64,000 nt of DNA from UBA4877 sp002399285 (GCA_036771835.1 DAIPGN010000005.1:68287-132286), one strand, 5' to 3'; shown: positions 50,127 through 58,425, counted from the stretch's first letter. Program-made: numbers and translations. The notes: a model not told the origin generated them from the letters alone.

Positions 50127-51683
50127 TTGATAAATGCTAAAGAATTCAGAAGACTTATGGAGGGAGCTCTCAGAGGGCTCTCTAAAAACAGGGAATATAT
50201 CAATTCTCTGAATGTTTTTCCGGTGCCCGACGGGGATACCGGGTCAAATATGCTGGCGACGCTGGACAGAGCTGTGGCGGAGGTGAGGAAGTGCGGGGGC
50301 GGCGCTCCCGTATCCGACCTTGCCGAAGCGGCTGCTTTCGGTTCTCTCATGGGCGCAAGGGGGAACTCCGGGGTAATACTGTCCCAGCTGCTGCGGGGTT
50401 TTGCGGACGGATGCAAGGGCAAAAGCGAGCTGGACACGAAGGATTTCACAGTCGCCATAGACAGCGCGGTGAGGAAGGCATACAAAGCCGTGAATAAGCC
50501 TGTCGAGGGTACGATGCTCACGGTAGCCAAGGAGACCGCATCCAAGGCCAGAAGTTTATCCGGCGAAACGGATGACGAGAGGTTCCTCATGGGTTTATTG
50601 GAGGCAGCAAAAAAGGCGTCTTCCAATACTCCGACCAAACTTAAGGTACTGCGGGATGCCGGCGTCATCGATTCCGGCGGAGAGGGACTTGTGGTGATGA
50701 TAAGAGGCATGCTTGATACCGGGGACATTGAGGATACCGAGGTCAAAGGCACGGTATCCGATGCCGGCGAGTACAACCCGGATATCAAATATACCTATTG
50801 CACGGAGCTGATAATAAACGCGGATGAGGATAAGGTGCCATATCTTAAGGGAAGGCTGACGCGTCTGGGAGACTCCATGATCATAGCCGGCAGCGGGAAC
50901 ATCGTCAAGCTGCATATCCATACCAACGAACCCGGCAAGGTCATAGACATATCCAAGGCATTGGGCGAGCTCTATGATATAAAGATAGACAATATGAGAA
51001 GGCAGCACAGGGAGACGCTTTTTAAGGAGATGCTTCCCTATGGGTTTGTGGTGGTGGCCGAGGGCGGCGGATTCATAGATATGTATGAAAACATAGAAAA
51101 CGTGTCGGTGGTGAAGGGGGGCATAACCTCCAATCCCAGCGTGGAAGAGCTGAAATCCGCTGCGGAGGGCCTGGCCGCCCGCGACGTATATATTTTCCCG
51201 GGCAATAAAAATATTGTCCTGACGGCGCAGAAGGTAAAGGAACTTTCAGCCGCGACGATACATGTGCTGCCAACGCAGTCCATCCCCGAGGCCGCCGTGG
51301 CCATGGCCGTATTCGATCCCGAGGGAAGCGCCGGGCAGAACGAGCCGAAAATGCTCAAGGCGTTGAGGGAAGTGACCATAGGCAGCGTCGCTCCGGCGGC
51401 AAAGGCCGCGAATATGAACGGATACAAGATAAAGAAGGGCGATTACCTTGCGGTGATAGGCAAGGATGTGGCGTGGAGGGCGGATACGGGCATCGAGGCG
51501 CTCTTCCTGCTGTTGGGCAGCATGATCGACGGCAGGGAGTCGTATGTGACCATATACACTGCTTCAAAGGAAACCAATGGGGACATACGGCGAGAGATCG
51601 ACGAAAAATATCCCGGGGTTGAGATCGCAGTCGAGTACGGCGGCCAACCTCTATACGACTATATCGTATGTAAGGAGAGCTGA
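50127..51683 (+). CDS. fakA: Fatty acid kinase catalytic subunit FakA (DAK2 domain, YloV-like)
   Basis: Phosphorylates fatty acids held by a FakB/DegV protein for phospholipid synthesis. The 518-residue protein has the ATP/Mg motif FPVPDGDTGSNM (about residues 32-43), ARGNSGVILSQLL (about 76-88), DSGGEGLVV in the DAK2 domain, and a C-terminal DegV-interacting domain. It starts at TTG 50127 behind AAGGGGGT. It is 2 nt from the degV/fakB gene, supporting the kinase-carrier pairing. Confidence 0.92.
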   Translation: MINAKEFRRLMEGALRGLSKNREYINSLNVFPVPDGDTGSNMLATLDRAVAEVRKCGGGAPVSDLAEAAAFGSLMGARGNSGVILSQLLRGFADGCKGKSELDTKDFTVAIDSAVRKAYKAVNKPVEGTMLTVAKETASKARSLSGETDDERFLMGLLEAAKKASSNTPTKLKVLRDAGVIDSGGEGLVVMIRGMLDTGDIEDTEVKGTVSDAGEYNPDIKYTYCTELIINADEDKVPYLKGRLTRLGDSMIIAGSGNIVKLHIHTNEPGKVIDISKALGELYDIKIDNMRRQHRETLFKEMLPYGFVVVAEGGGFIDMYENIENVSVVKGGITSNPSVEELKSAAEGLAARDVYIFPGNKNIVLTAQKVKELSAATIHVLPTQSIPEAAVAMAVFDPEGSAGQNEPKMLKALREVTIGSVAPAAKAANMNGYKIKKGDYLAVIGKDVAWRADTGIEALFLLLGSMIDGRESYVTIYTASKETNGDIRREIDEKYPGVEIAVEYGGQPLYDYIVCKES

Positions 51684-51685
51684 TA

Positions 51686-52528
51686 ATGAGCATTTGTATT
51701 GTGACGGACAGTTGTGCAGATCTGCCTGAGGAAATAGTAAACAGTACTAAAAATTTGACTGTCGCTCCGCTAATAGCCGTCTTTGGCGACAAGACGTACA
51801 GGGACGGAGTAGATATAAAGCCGCCGGATTTTTATAAGCTGCAGGCGCAGTCAAAGGAATTGCCTTCTACGGGCATGGTCACGCCCGGTTATTTCACCGA
51901 TCTTTTTGCCGGGTTGCTAAAAGAGTATGACGCCGTCATCGCCCTGCTCTTTTCTTCCAAGCTGAGCGGGACGTATAATTCGGCCCTCGCCGCTAAGGAC
52001 GGCTTTCCCGGAAAGGATATCACGGTGGTCGATTCCAGGGGCGGCACCCTTGGGGAGGGCCTTATGGCCTTAAGGGCCGCGCGCATGGCCGGACAGGGAG
52101 CGTCTAAAGTGGAGATCTTAAAGGAATTGGACCGTATGGTATCGGGCATGCAGTATATGCTGGTGTTGGGCACGCTGGATTATCTGCACAAGGGAGGCAG
52201 ACTTTCGGCATCCCAGAAGATAATCGGTAACATACTCAATATAAAGCCCATATTGAATTTAGTGGATGGAGAGATAAAGGTGATCGACCGGGCCCGGGGA
52301 AAGAAAAAGGCCTTTCAATGGATCGTCGATTACATCAAAGGCCTTGATATTGACCTTAAAGGACAGACGATAGGTATAAATCATACCAATTGCGTTGAGG
52401 ACGCCGATGAACTGGAGAGGCTGATAAGGGAAAATTTCAAGGTAGGCGAGTTAATAAGGTCGCAGGTAGGAGCCGTGGTGGGTACCCACGCGGGACCGGA
52501 TGCGCTGGGGATCTATTTTGTGAAATAG
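51686..52528 (+). CDS. fakB: DegV family fatty-acid-binding protein (FakB)
   Basis: Fatty-acid carrier protein that presents its ligand to FakA. The 280-residue protein has the EDD/DegV motifs VTDSCADLPEEI (about residues 6-17), STGMVTPGYF (about 55-64), SSKLSGTYNSA (about 89-99) and DSRGGTLGEGLMA (about 113-125), ending with VVGTHAGPDALGIYF. Operon position next to fakA supports the role. Confidence 0.92.
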   Translation: MSICIVTDSCADLPEEIVNSTKNLTVAPLIAVFGDKTYRDGVDIKPPDFYKLQAQSKELPSTGMVTPGYFTDLFAGLLKEYDAVIALLFSSKLSGTYNSALAAKDGFPGKDITVVDSRGGTLGEGLMALRAARMAGQGASKVEILKELDRMVSGMQYMLVLGTLDYLHKGGRLSASQKIIGNILNIKPILNLVDGEIKVIDRARGKKKAFQWIVDYIKGLDIDLKGQTIGINHTNCVEDADELERLIRENFKVGELIRSQVGAVVGTHAGPDALGIYFVK

Positions 52529-52540
52529 AGTATAAGATAA

Positions 52541-52569
52541 AAGGGGCACGGCCTGGCCGTGTCCCTTTA
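52541..52569. terminator. Terminator between converging genes
   Basis: AAGGGGCACGGCC (52541-52553) and GGCCGTGTCCCTT (52555-52567) form a 13-bp stem with one G-U pair. It lies between the fakB gene and the converging sigma-like gene, with T-rich flanks on both strands. Confidence 0.85.
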
Positions 52570-52571
52570 AC

Positions 52572-53018
52572 TCAATTGTAATTCATTTTTATCATTTCTT
52601 TGTCATGAAGTACATACTCTTTCAATTTATCATATGCCTTCCGCTTATATTTGCTTACCGTTTTCTGGGACATGCCCAGTATACCCGCAATTTGCTTCTG
52701 CGGTATGCCCTTTTTAATCGTTAGCCTAACTATCATGCGTTCATATTTGTTTAATATTAACAGCATCTGTTCAAATGACAATTCGTCGATCAAATCGTCC
52801 ATGGTATCGCCGGAGGGTACTATATCCAAAGGTATCAATATATTGTCGCAGGTATCGTCGCCGTATACGGGCTTATCCAGTATAAGCAGCTCGTTTTGCT
52901 TTATCCTGCTGTTTTTCCGATGCAGTCTGTACGCTTCTCTCCTGATCCCGATCTCGATATAACTTACGATTCTGGCTTCCTCAATATCCGGTTCCGCGTC
53001 GCAAAATAAATCCGTCAT
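52572..53018 (-). CDS. Sigma-70-like protein, region 4 half of a possible split sigma factor
   Basis: A 148-residue DNA-binding protein. The C-terminal half has a sigma region 4-type helix-turn-helix: LIDELSFEQMLLILNKYERM, then GIPQKQIAGILGMSQKTVSK and a basic KYKRKAYDKLKEYV. The N-terminal half (DIEEARIVSYIEIGIRREA) resembles the region 2-to-3 part of short sigma proteins such as SigO (YvrI), but a full region 2 is missing. The adjacent 61-residue gene may supply it. AAGGAGATGAG precedes ATG 53018. Confidence 0.75.
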   Translation of the reverse strand: MTDLFCDAEPDIEEARIVSYIEIGIRREAYRLHRKNSRIKQNELLILDKPVYGDDTCDNILIPLDIVPSGDTMDDLIDELSFEQMLLILNKYERMIVRLTIKKGIPQKQIAGILGMSQKTVSKYKRKAYDKLKEYVLHDKEMIKMNYN

Positions 53019-53075
53019 ATACTCATCTCCTTATTAAAAAAATGGTATGTATTGAGGAAATCCCTTTCACGCAGG

Positions 53076-53261
53076 TCATATAAATTTATGTTTCTTTATT
53101 ATCTTGATAAGCGATTTGATCAGTTCGTTGGATAGATCTTCGGAATCGCCGCTGCGCGAATATTTCTTTATAAGGGGCATAAACCTGTCTATGATTTCGG
53201 ACATAGCTTCACTGTCTCCCAATTGAGCTCTTCTGATCAATTCCTTAAGTTTTTCCCCCAC
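53076..53261 (-). CDS. Small sigma region 2-like / helix_turn_helix_16-like protein
   Basis: A 61-residue protein: LKELIRRAQLGDSEAMSEII followed by DRFMPLIKKYSR and a helical tail. This pattern (helix, GD.EA...I..F.P.I.K) is that of the N-terminal part of sigma-like proteins and of RsoA, the co-sigma partner of SigO in B. subtilis. It uses a GTG start at 53261 behind GGGGGAA. It lies between a two-TM protein and the sigma region 4-like gene on the same strand. Confidence 0.7.
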   Translation of the reverse strand: MGEKLKELIRRAQLGDSEAMSEIIDRFMPLIKKYSRSGDSEDLSNELIKSLIKIIKKHKFI

Positions 53262-53263
53262 GG

Positions 53264-53551
53264 CTAAATTCCCCCGTTCTTACCGCCGAGACTGTTCACC
53301 GCACTCGATTTCTGCGCCGTTGCCGCTACCAGCAGACCGTTGATTATGTACAGTGGTATTTGCTTAAGCTCGAGATCAGCATTTATTAAATGGGACAATA
53401 TGATCAATGTTTCGGCTGTTATAAAATAGATAATGTATGTCGGTACTTTTTTGAAGAGATCGATATTGCGAATATGTCCTGCAATCAAAATAGTTGCGGC
53501 AACGCTTCCCGCCAAAGTCTCGAGGTAAGAGTAAGTAAAAAAGTTATCCAT
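53264..53551 (-). CDS. Small two-TM protein, holin-like
   Basis: A 95-residue membrane protein with two or three hydrophobic stretches (AGSVAATILIAGHIRN, VPTYIIYFITAETLIILSHL, IPLYIINGLLVAATAQ) and a polar C-terminal tail. The size and topology resemble phage-type holins or UviB-like proteins that sit next to special sigma factors in Clostridia, but there is no clear family match. GAGGTGAG precedes ATG 53551. It is first in the three-gene minus-strand unit. Confidence 0.65.
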   Translation of the reverse strand: MDNFFTYSYLETLAGSVAATILIAGHIRNIDLFKKVPTYIIYFITAETLIILSHLINADLELKQIPLYIINGLLVAATAQKSSAVNSLGGKNGGI

Positions 53552-54022
53552 AATCTCACCTCATTTATTTATCATCTATATATTAAAGAGTAGCGGTTGC
53601 CATATTTTACTACGGAATATTTAGCTTTTTTACTACATTTTGTAAACAATATTAATTATTGTGTATATATTATATATATCTTTCCGTATATTGTAAATGA
53701 ATGTTACATAATTTTAATATATATAAAATGAGTATAATTTAATATATTAACAAAGGTCTCTTTTAAAATAATTAACTATAAGAATATATAAAGAAAGATG
53801 ACTGCGATAACATACTTTTGCTGTGGTTCATGTAAATAGATTATTTCTTTAATAGAATCACCTTCAAAGAGGCTATGTCTTTCAAGGAAATGCAGTGCCA
53901 AGATAAAATATAGTCGTGTTAGTTGCTAAAATTCAGAAATAATCATATAATCAGGTTAACAGGTAAAATACGGGTAGATAGGTGTATCCTGCCGGATTTT
54001 ATTAAAAACTCAATATGAAAGA
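53552..54022. other. AT-rich intergenic region with paired repeats
   Basis: This 525-bp gap holds no gene that I can support. On the minus strand, upstream of the split-sigma unit, two near-identical 10-mers (TGTAGTAAAA at 53628-53637 and CGTAGTAAAA at 53605-53614, minus reading) are spaced 23 bp apart and could be part of a promoter. TGTAA-N7-TTACA near 53690-53710 is a small inverted repeat. A plus-strand promoter at 53923-53951 is listed separately. The base composition is far more AT-rich than the surrounding genes. Confidence 0.5.
53923..53951 (+). promoter_or_regulatory. Promoter of the lipoprotein gene
   Basis: TTGCTA (53923-53928) and TATAAT (53946-53951) are 17 bp apart, about 120 nt before the lipoprotein start codon. 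Confidence 0.65.
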
Positions 54023-54076
54023 TATTTGACATGGTCATCCAGTTTAGTTCCTTTCCAGAAAGGAGGGATAATTACC

Positions 54077-54730
54077 ATGAAAAAAATATTGGCTATTTGT
54101 ATATGTGCGGTAATGCTTTTAGCATGTGTTAGCTGTGGGCCCGCTTCATCTGATGGTAGTTCGTCAGATTCGCCTTCGAATGCTTCTACAGTTACGCCGA
54201 CTACAGAAACAAAAAGTTTATTGTTCGCTGAAGATGATAATACGAAGGCGATATTTCATATAGGCATGACAGCAGATCAGGTAAAACAAGCTTTAACTGA
54301 TAATCAAATGCAAATAATGCAAGATGAATACCCAAGCGAGAATGATTTTCATACTGTTGATGGAGTATACTTATTTTCTGTGCTTGGTACTGATTTATTA
54401 GGTATGATATCAATCGATTCCTCTTCAGATACACAACTATACAGCCCATATGAAACACAAAAAGGTTTAAAAATAGGCGATACAGTTGAAACAGTAATAA
54501 AACTATACGGTCAACCTGTAGACAAAATGGAATATGGGGATGATATAAACGGCCTTGGCGTGGCATATTATTATGATATTCCAGTAAATTTGGATGACTA
54601 TTATAAAATACAAACTGACAATCTTAAAAGTGACAGAGGTGTCTATTTGCGTATTAATATATCACAGTCAAAGGGCGACGATTTTAATAAAATCGTTAAT
54701 ATAATTTATGGAGACAGAGCTAACGGCTAA
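54077..54730 (+). CDS. Secreted lipoprotein of unknown function
   Basis: A 217-residue lipoprotein. The signal peptide MKKILAICICAVMLLACVSC has lipobox choices LLAC and CVSC; a Ser/Thr-rich linker follows (SSDGSSSDSPSNASTVTPTT). The mature part has IFHIGMTADQVKQALTD, resembling the start of SmpA/BamE-like folds, then a repeat-like second half with LKIGDTVETVIKLYGQPV. AGGAGGG precedes ATG 54077. Codon use is AT-rich compared with the flanking operons, suggesting acquisition. Confidence 0.8.
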   Translation: MKKILAICICAVMLLACVSCGPASSDGSSSDSPSNASTVTPTTETKSLLFAEDDNTKAIFHIGMTADQVKQALTDNQMQIMQDEYPSENDFHTVDGVYLFSVLGTDLLGMISIDSSSDTQLYSPYETQKGLKIGDTVETVIKLYGQPVDKMEYGDDINGLGVAYYYDIPVNLDDYYKIQTDNLKSDRGVYLRINISQSKGDDFNKIVNIIYGDRANG

Positions 54731-54781
54731 ACTGTCAACTTTCGATTATAAATCCATTTTTCATAAGGGAGGAATAAGGAA

Positions 54782-55614
54782 ATGGGAAAGGGTTTAAGTG
54801 ATAAAGAAAGATTTATATTATTACTTTTGTTTTCCGGGCTTATTTTGATCTATTATAAGTTTGATCTGTTTCTATTAAAAATCCCTTTTATTATAAAGTT
54901 TCTGCCAATATTGGCAATAAATATTTACCTCTTTATAAAAAGTGATATGTATATTTCCATAAAAGGAAATATGAAAAAGGTGTGTGTTTTTATAAAAAGC
55001 CACTTGAACAGAACGAACGTCGCCTTTATTCACCCCGTGTATTACCGCCTGCAGAGACGATGAATGATAGGGACCTTTATAAGAATTCCGATACCAATAA
55101 ATATTATGGCATTAGGTATTGGGCCGGACAAGATTATTATTATCTTAGCATAGATACCGTAAACCAAATTGTTCCCATCAATGATTCACGGTTAACTTAC
55201 ATTGATGAAAATTTACATGTTTCTTCACTTTTTTTCCTTTCGGCAGGTAAGAATGTGCTGCCCGACTTTGTTAAGTACCCCATAAAGAAGCCTGACAAGA
55301 CATTCAAAAGGATAACTGTAAATGGTACTAATTTTTAGGCTGGCAAGAATTTCCCCGGGAAATTGGCATATACGAGATACAAGAATTGGGACATATATGT
55401 ACGGGGAGGCGATCATGATGAAATGATAAACGGAGTTAAAGATTTTATGCCGTATTTTTCTCAAATTGATAACGATATAAAAGACGGAGAGATATTTATT
55501 GACAATAGGCATTTTGAATATATAAAGTGGACGTCAAAAGACGGTTATGATTACTGGCTGTACCCACGCGGCAGCATGCCGGATATAATTAAAATAGCTA
55601 ACGGCTTGATATAA
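54782..55614 (+). pseudogene. Broken gene of unknown function (frameshift plus in-frame stop)
   Basis: Three pieces line up into one protein. The first (from ATG 54782, with GGAGG before it) has two membrane helices and ends out of frame at 55063. The rest continues one frame over (from about 54985, in the PLEQNERRLYSPRVLPPAET stretch) to a TAG at 55336-55338. The same frame then reads on as AGKNFPGKLAYTRYKNWDIY to 55614. So one frameshift and one stop separate the parts. The family is not recognised; the latter parts are soluble and rich in Tyr and Asp. It follows the lipoprotein gene and shares its AT-rich composition. Confidence 0.6.
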
Positions 55615-55618
55615 AGAT

Positions 55619-55643
55619 GCGCCCGATTTGACGGGCGCTTAAG
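55619..55643. terminator. Terminator between converging genes
   Basis: GCGCCCG and CGGGCGC form a perfect 7-bp stem with a 6-nt loop, followed by TTAAGACTT. It may serve both the decayed gene and the methyltransferase gene. Confidence 0.6.
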
Positions 55644-55651
55644 ACTTAAGG

Positions 55652-56779
55652 TTATTGATTTTTTCTGTATTGGTACAGGTTGCACTTTATCATTCCGTTG
55701 TACAGCTTCCGCTTTTTATCGGCCTTTTGGCCGAACAGCTTTTCAAACTCCTCATTGGCGCTGAGTATATAGTATGACCAGCCGGGCGCAAGATCCTTAA
55801 AGGCCAGGCCCATGTCCTTATACAGCTCCTCGGCCTCGCTCTGCTCGCCCATCCTTTCCCCGTACGGCGGGTTGCAGATGATATATCCGCTGTCTTCCCT
55901 CAGGTATAGATCCCTCATGTCGGTGCGCTTAAAGGATATTAATGCGTCCACGCCTGCCTTTTTGGCATTGCTGCGGGAAAGCTTAACGGCCTGGCCGTCT
56001 ATGTCCGACCCCATTATGTTGAGGCGCGCGTCTTTATTTATGCGGGAAACAGCCTCCTCCCGTGCATCCTTCCACAGTTTTTGGGGTATCCTCTCCCAGC
56101 TCTCTGCTGCAAACTCCCTCATTATACCGGGCGCGGTATTGCTTCCCATGAGCGCGGCCTCTATGGGTATGGTCCCCGAGCCGCAGAAAGGATCGCACAG
56201 CGGCATATCCGGCCTCCACCGGCTTATCTCTACCATGGCGGCCGCTAAGGTCTCGCGCAGGGGAGCCTCGACGGATAACTCCCTGTAGCCCCTCTTGTGC
56301 AGGCTGGGTCCGCTGCTGTCTATCATCAGCGTGGCCCGGTCCTTTATTATCCCGAAGTGTATCTTATACTGGGAGCCGCTCTCATCGAACCATTCCTTCT
56401 TGTATCTGCCCTTCATGCTTTCCACTATGGCCTTCTTGATAATGGCCTGACAGTCCGGAATGCTGAAAAGCTTCGAACGCAGAGAGTAGCCGTTCACCGG
56501 AAAGACGGCGTCCACCGGAAGCCAGTCCGCCCAGGGCAGTGCTTTTGTGCCCTCGAACAGCTCGTCAAAGGTCTCTGCCTTAAACTCGCCCAGATTTATA
56601 AGCACCCTCTCGGCGCACCTCAGCCAGAGGTTGGCGCGGCAGACGGCCAGCTCGTCTCCCACGAAAGTCACCCGGCCGTCCTGTACGGTGACGTCTTTAT
56701 AGCCCAGCTGCCTTATCTCTTTTGCCACTATGGATTCCACTCCCAGAAGCGTGGTCGCCGTTATATCTATTTTTGACAT
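55652..56779 (-). CDS. THUMP-domain rRNA methyltransferase (RlmL/YpsC family)
   Basis: S-adenosylmethionine-dependent RNA guanine-N2 methyltransferase. The 375-residue protein has an N-terminal ferredoxin-like and THUMP domain (ATTLLGVESIVAKEIRQLG), the SAM motif DPFCGSGTIPIEAALMG (about residues 197-213), a GSDIDGQAVKLSR motif and the catalytic NPPYGERMG (about 301-309). ATG 56779 is favoured over ATG 56812 because AAAGGA lies just upstream. The usual target in this family is 23S rRNA. Confidence 0.92.
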   Translation of the reverse strand: MSKIDITATTLLGVESIVAKEIRQLGYKDVTVQDGRVTFVGDELAVCRANLWLRCAERVLINLGEFKAETFDELFEGTKALPWADWLPVDAVFPVNGYSLRSKLFSIPDCQAIIKKAIVESMKGRYKKEWFDESGSQYKIHFGIIKDRATLMIDSSGPSLHKRGYRELSVEAPLRETLAAAMVEISRWRPDMPLCDPFCGSGTIPIEAALMGSNTAPGIMREFAAESWERIPQKLWKDAREEAVSRINKDARLNIMGSDIDGQAVKLSRSNAKKAGVDALISFKRTDMRDLYLREDSGYIICNPPYGERMGEQSEAEELYKDMGLAFKDLAPGWSYYILSANEEFEKLFGQKADKKRKLYNGMIKCNLYQYRKNQ

Positions 56780-56928
56780 CTCATCGTTTCCTTTCGTCTG
56801 CATTATAACCACTATTGATTATACTGCGATTCGCCGGGCAAATAAAGGCTAACATTCAGTTTGCTAAAATTAAGATGATTTCGCAAAAGACATTATATTC
56901 ATATAAGTGAAAAGAGCGTAAATTTTTA

Positions 56929-56957
56929 TTGACAACGTTTCTTTAGGGTACTAATAT
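56929..56957 (+). promoter_or_regulatory. Promoter of the M50-like gene
   Basis: TTGACA (56929-56934) and TAATAT (56952-56957) are 17 bp apart; the start codon is at 56996. Confidence 0.75.
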
Positions 56958-56995
56958 GATTTATATGATAATTATTTGCAGAGGAGTGCAGGGGA

Positions 56996-57517
56996 ATGTT
57001 AAATATATTATTAATTATGCTAATATATCTTGCTGTATTTTATATTTCAATGTTCATCTCAACAATTCTGCATGAACTTGGTCATGCTGTAATGGCGCTT
57101 ATTTTAACTAAAAATGATGTCATTATAAAACTTGGTAATGATAAACTTATAAAAAATATTAAGATAAAGAGGCTAACAACAGAGCTGCATCAATCACCAT
57201 TTATTGGTTTTACATATTTTGATACGGAAGGTTCGTGGCTTAAGAGGGCATTGATTTGCTTAAGCGGTCCCATTGTGTCTTTTGTTGTAGCCCTCATTAT
57301 CTTCAGGCTAATAGCAGATGCAGAAAGAAATATTTACATATTTATGCTGCAGATTTATGGATATGTGAGCCTGTTTCAAGGCATAATGACAATAATTCCT
57401 ATGATATATCGCGGCGGGCCGTATGGGGGTCATAAAAGCGACGGTTATCTGGCAGTTGAGGTGATAGCTGATCATATTAAAAGCAAAAGGAATGATCGGG
57501 AGAATAAGCCGGTTTAG
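56996..57517 (+). CDS. Small M50-like membrane metalloprotease
   Basis: A 173-residue membrane protein with the zinc motif HELGH (residues 26-30) inside the first long hydrophobic helix, as in site-2 proteases. A second hydrophobic core (RALICLSGPIVSFVVALII) has the GP turn typical of M50 proteins. Near the end GGPYGGHKSDGYLAVE may hold the third zinc ligand Asp, though the usual N-P-x-x-D-G form is altered. No PDZ or CBS domain. It is AT-rich with its own promoter. The substrate is unknown. Confidence 0.75.
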   Translation: MLNILLIMLIYLAVFYISMFISTILHELGHAVMALILTKNDVIIKLGNDKLIKNIKIKRLTTELHQSPFIGFTYFDTEGSWLKRALICLSGPIVSFVVALIIFRLIADAERNIYIFMLQIYGYVSLFQGIMTIIPMIYRGGPYGGHKSDGYLAVEVIADHIKSKRNDRENKPV

Positions 57518-57532
57518 CGTGCAAAATAGCTG

Positions 57533-57561
57533 TTGATTTTTCGATGTGTCCGTGGTAATAT
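57533..57561 (+). promoter_or_regulatory. Promoter of the FMN riboswitch-ribU transcript
   Basis: TTGATT (57533-57538) and TAATAT (57556-57561) are 17 bp apart, about 30 nt before the aptamer. Confidence 0.7.
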
Positions 57562-57587
57562 ATACATGTAAATTAAATACGAAGGCA

Positions 57588-57697
57588 ATAACTTCAGGGC
57601 AGGGTGAAATTCCCGACCGGCGGTAAAGCCCGCGAGCCGAAAGGTTGATCTGGTGTGATTCCGGAGCCGACAGTACAGTCTGGATGAGAGAAGTGTT
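57588..57697 (+). ncRNA. FMN riboswitch (RFN element)
   Basis: The conserved core blocks are present in order: GGGCAGGGTGAAATTCCCG, ACCGGCGGTAAAGCCCGCGA, GCCGAAAGG, GATCTGGTGTGATTCC, GGAGCCGACAGT and AGTCTGGATGAGAGAAG. It senses flavin mononucleotide and sits upstream of a riboflavin transporter gene. Confidence 0.97.
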
Positions 57698-57712
57698 TTT
57701 GTTTGCATAGAT

Positions 57713-57747
57713 GGATCCTGAGGGTTACTGCCTTTAGGATTTTTTTA
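57713..57747 (+). terminator. FMN riboswitch terminator
   Basis: GGATCCTGAGG and CCTTTAGGAT pair around GTTACTG, followed by TTTTTTT. It lies between the aptamer and the ribU ribosome site, so FMN binding should stop transcription. Confidence 0.85.
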
Positions 57748-57763
57748 ATTGGAGGGAGCTTAT

Positions 57764-58360
57764 ATGGAGATGGTTCACAGGAGGACTGCAGCGATCGTAG
57801 AGACGGCTATGCTTTCTGCCGCTGCAACTGTACTTATGTTTATCGAGTTTCCGCTGCCCGTATTTCCTGCGTTTTTGCAGCTGGACTTGAGCGAGGTGCC
57901 CGCTCTGCTGGGCAGTTTTGCATTGGGGCCCATGGCCGGCGTACTGATAGAACTGATAAAAAATGTGCTTCATTTAGTGGTCAAGGGCACTACTACGGCG
58001 GGCGTGGGAGAGCTGGCAAACTTTTTGGTGGGCTGCGCGTTGGTGGCGCCTGCCGGGATCATGTATAAGAGGCATAAGACAAAGCATACGGCGATAGTGT
58101 CCATGATCGTAGGGACTCTGCTCATGACCGTAGTGGGATGCGTATTCGACTATTATGTGCTTTTCCCGCTGTATCAGACGCTGATGGGCATACCGATGAG
58201 CGCCATAGTTAAGATGGGCAGCGAGATAAATCACATGGTGGTCAATTTGAAGTCTTTGATAGTTTTGAGCGTGGCGCCGTTCAATCTTTTGAAGGGAGCG
58301 ATCGTGTCCCTGATAACGCTGCTGCTGTATAAAAAGCTGTCGCCCATACTTCACGGCTAA
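57764..58360 (+). CDS. ribU: Riboflavin ECF transporter S component RibU
   Basis: Riboflavin-binding membrane subunit of an ECF transporter. The 198-residue protein has about six helices and RibU motifs FPAFLQLDLSEVPALLGSFA (about residues 33-52), GPMAGVLIELIKNVLHL and GELANFLVG. ATG 57764 is chosen because GGAGGGAG lies just upstream; an in-frame TTG at 57749 overlaps that site. The FMN riboswitch supports the substrate. Confidence 0.95.
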   Translation: MEMVHRRTAAIVETAMLSAAATVLMFIEFPLPVFPAFLQLDLSEVPALLGSFALGPMAGVLIELIKNVLHLVVKGTTTAGVGELANFLVGCALVAPAGIMYKRHKTKHTAIVSMIVGTLLMTVVGCVFDYYVLFPLYQTLMGIPMSAIVKMGSEINHMVVNLKSLIVLSVAPFNLLKGAIVSLITLLLYKKLSPILHG

Positions 58361-58371
58361 ATAACGGACTC

Positions 58372-58400
58372 TCATATTTTTTCTCCGGCTGCATATACAT
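58372..58400 (+). promoter_or_regulatory. Sigma-E-type promoter of spoIID
   Basis: TCATATTTT (58372-58380) as -35 and CATATACAT (58392-58400) as -10 match the known sigma-E consensus (kmATATTT, about 14 bp, CATACAhT). The -10 lies inside a perfect palindrome, GCATATAC-ATT-GTATATGC (58391-58409). Confidence 0.7.
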
Positions 58401-58425
58401 TGTATATGCGAAGGAGGAGGAAGGT

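Noticed and set aside
53264..53551. Prophage remnant based on the holin-like protein
   Set aside because: No other phage gene, integrase or att site is visible around it.
53640..54020. Riboswitch in the long AT-rich leader of the lipoprotein gene
   Set aside because: I find none of the conserved blocks of c-di-GMP, SAM, TPP or T-box elements.
55336..55338. Read-through or pyrrolysine at an in-frame TAG
   Set aside because: A frameshift upstream in the same gene shows decay, and nothing here points to pyrrolysine use.
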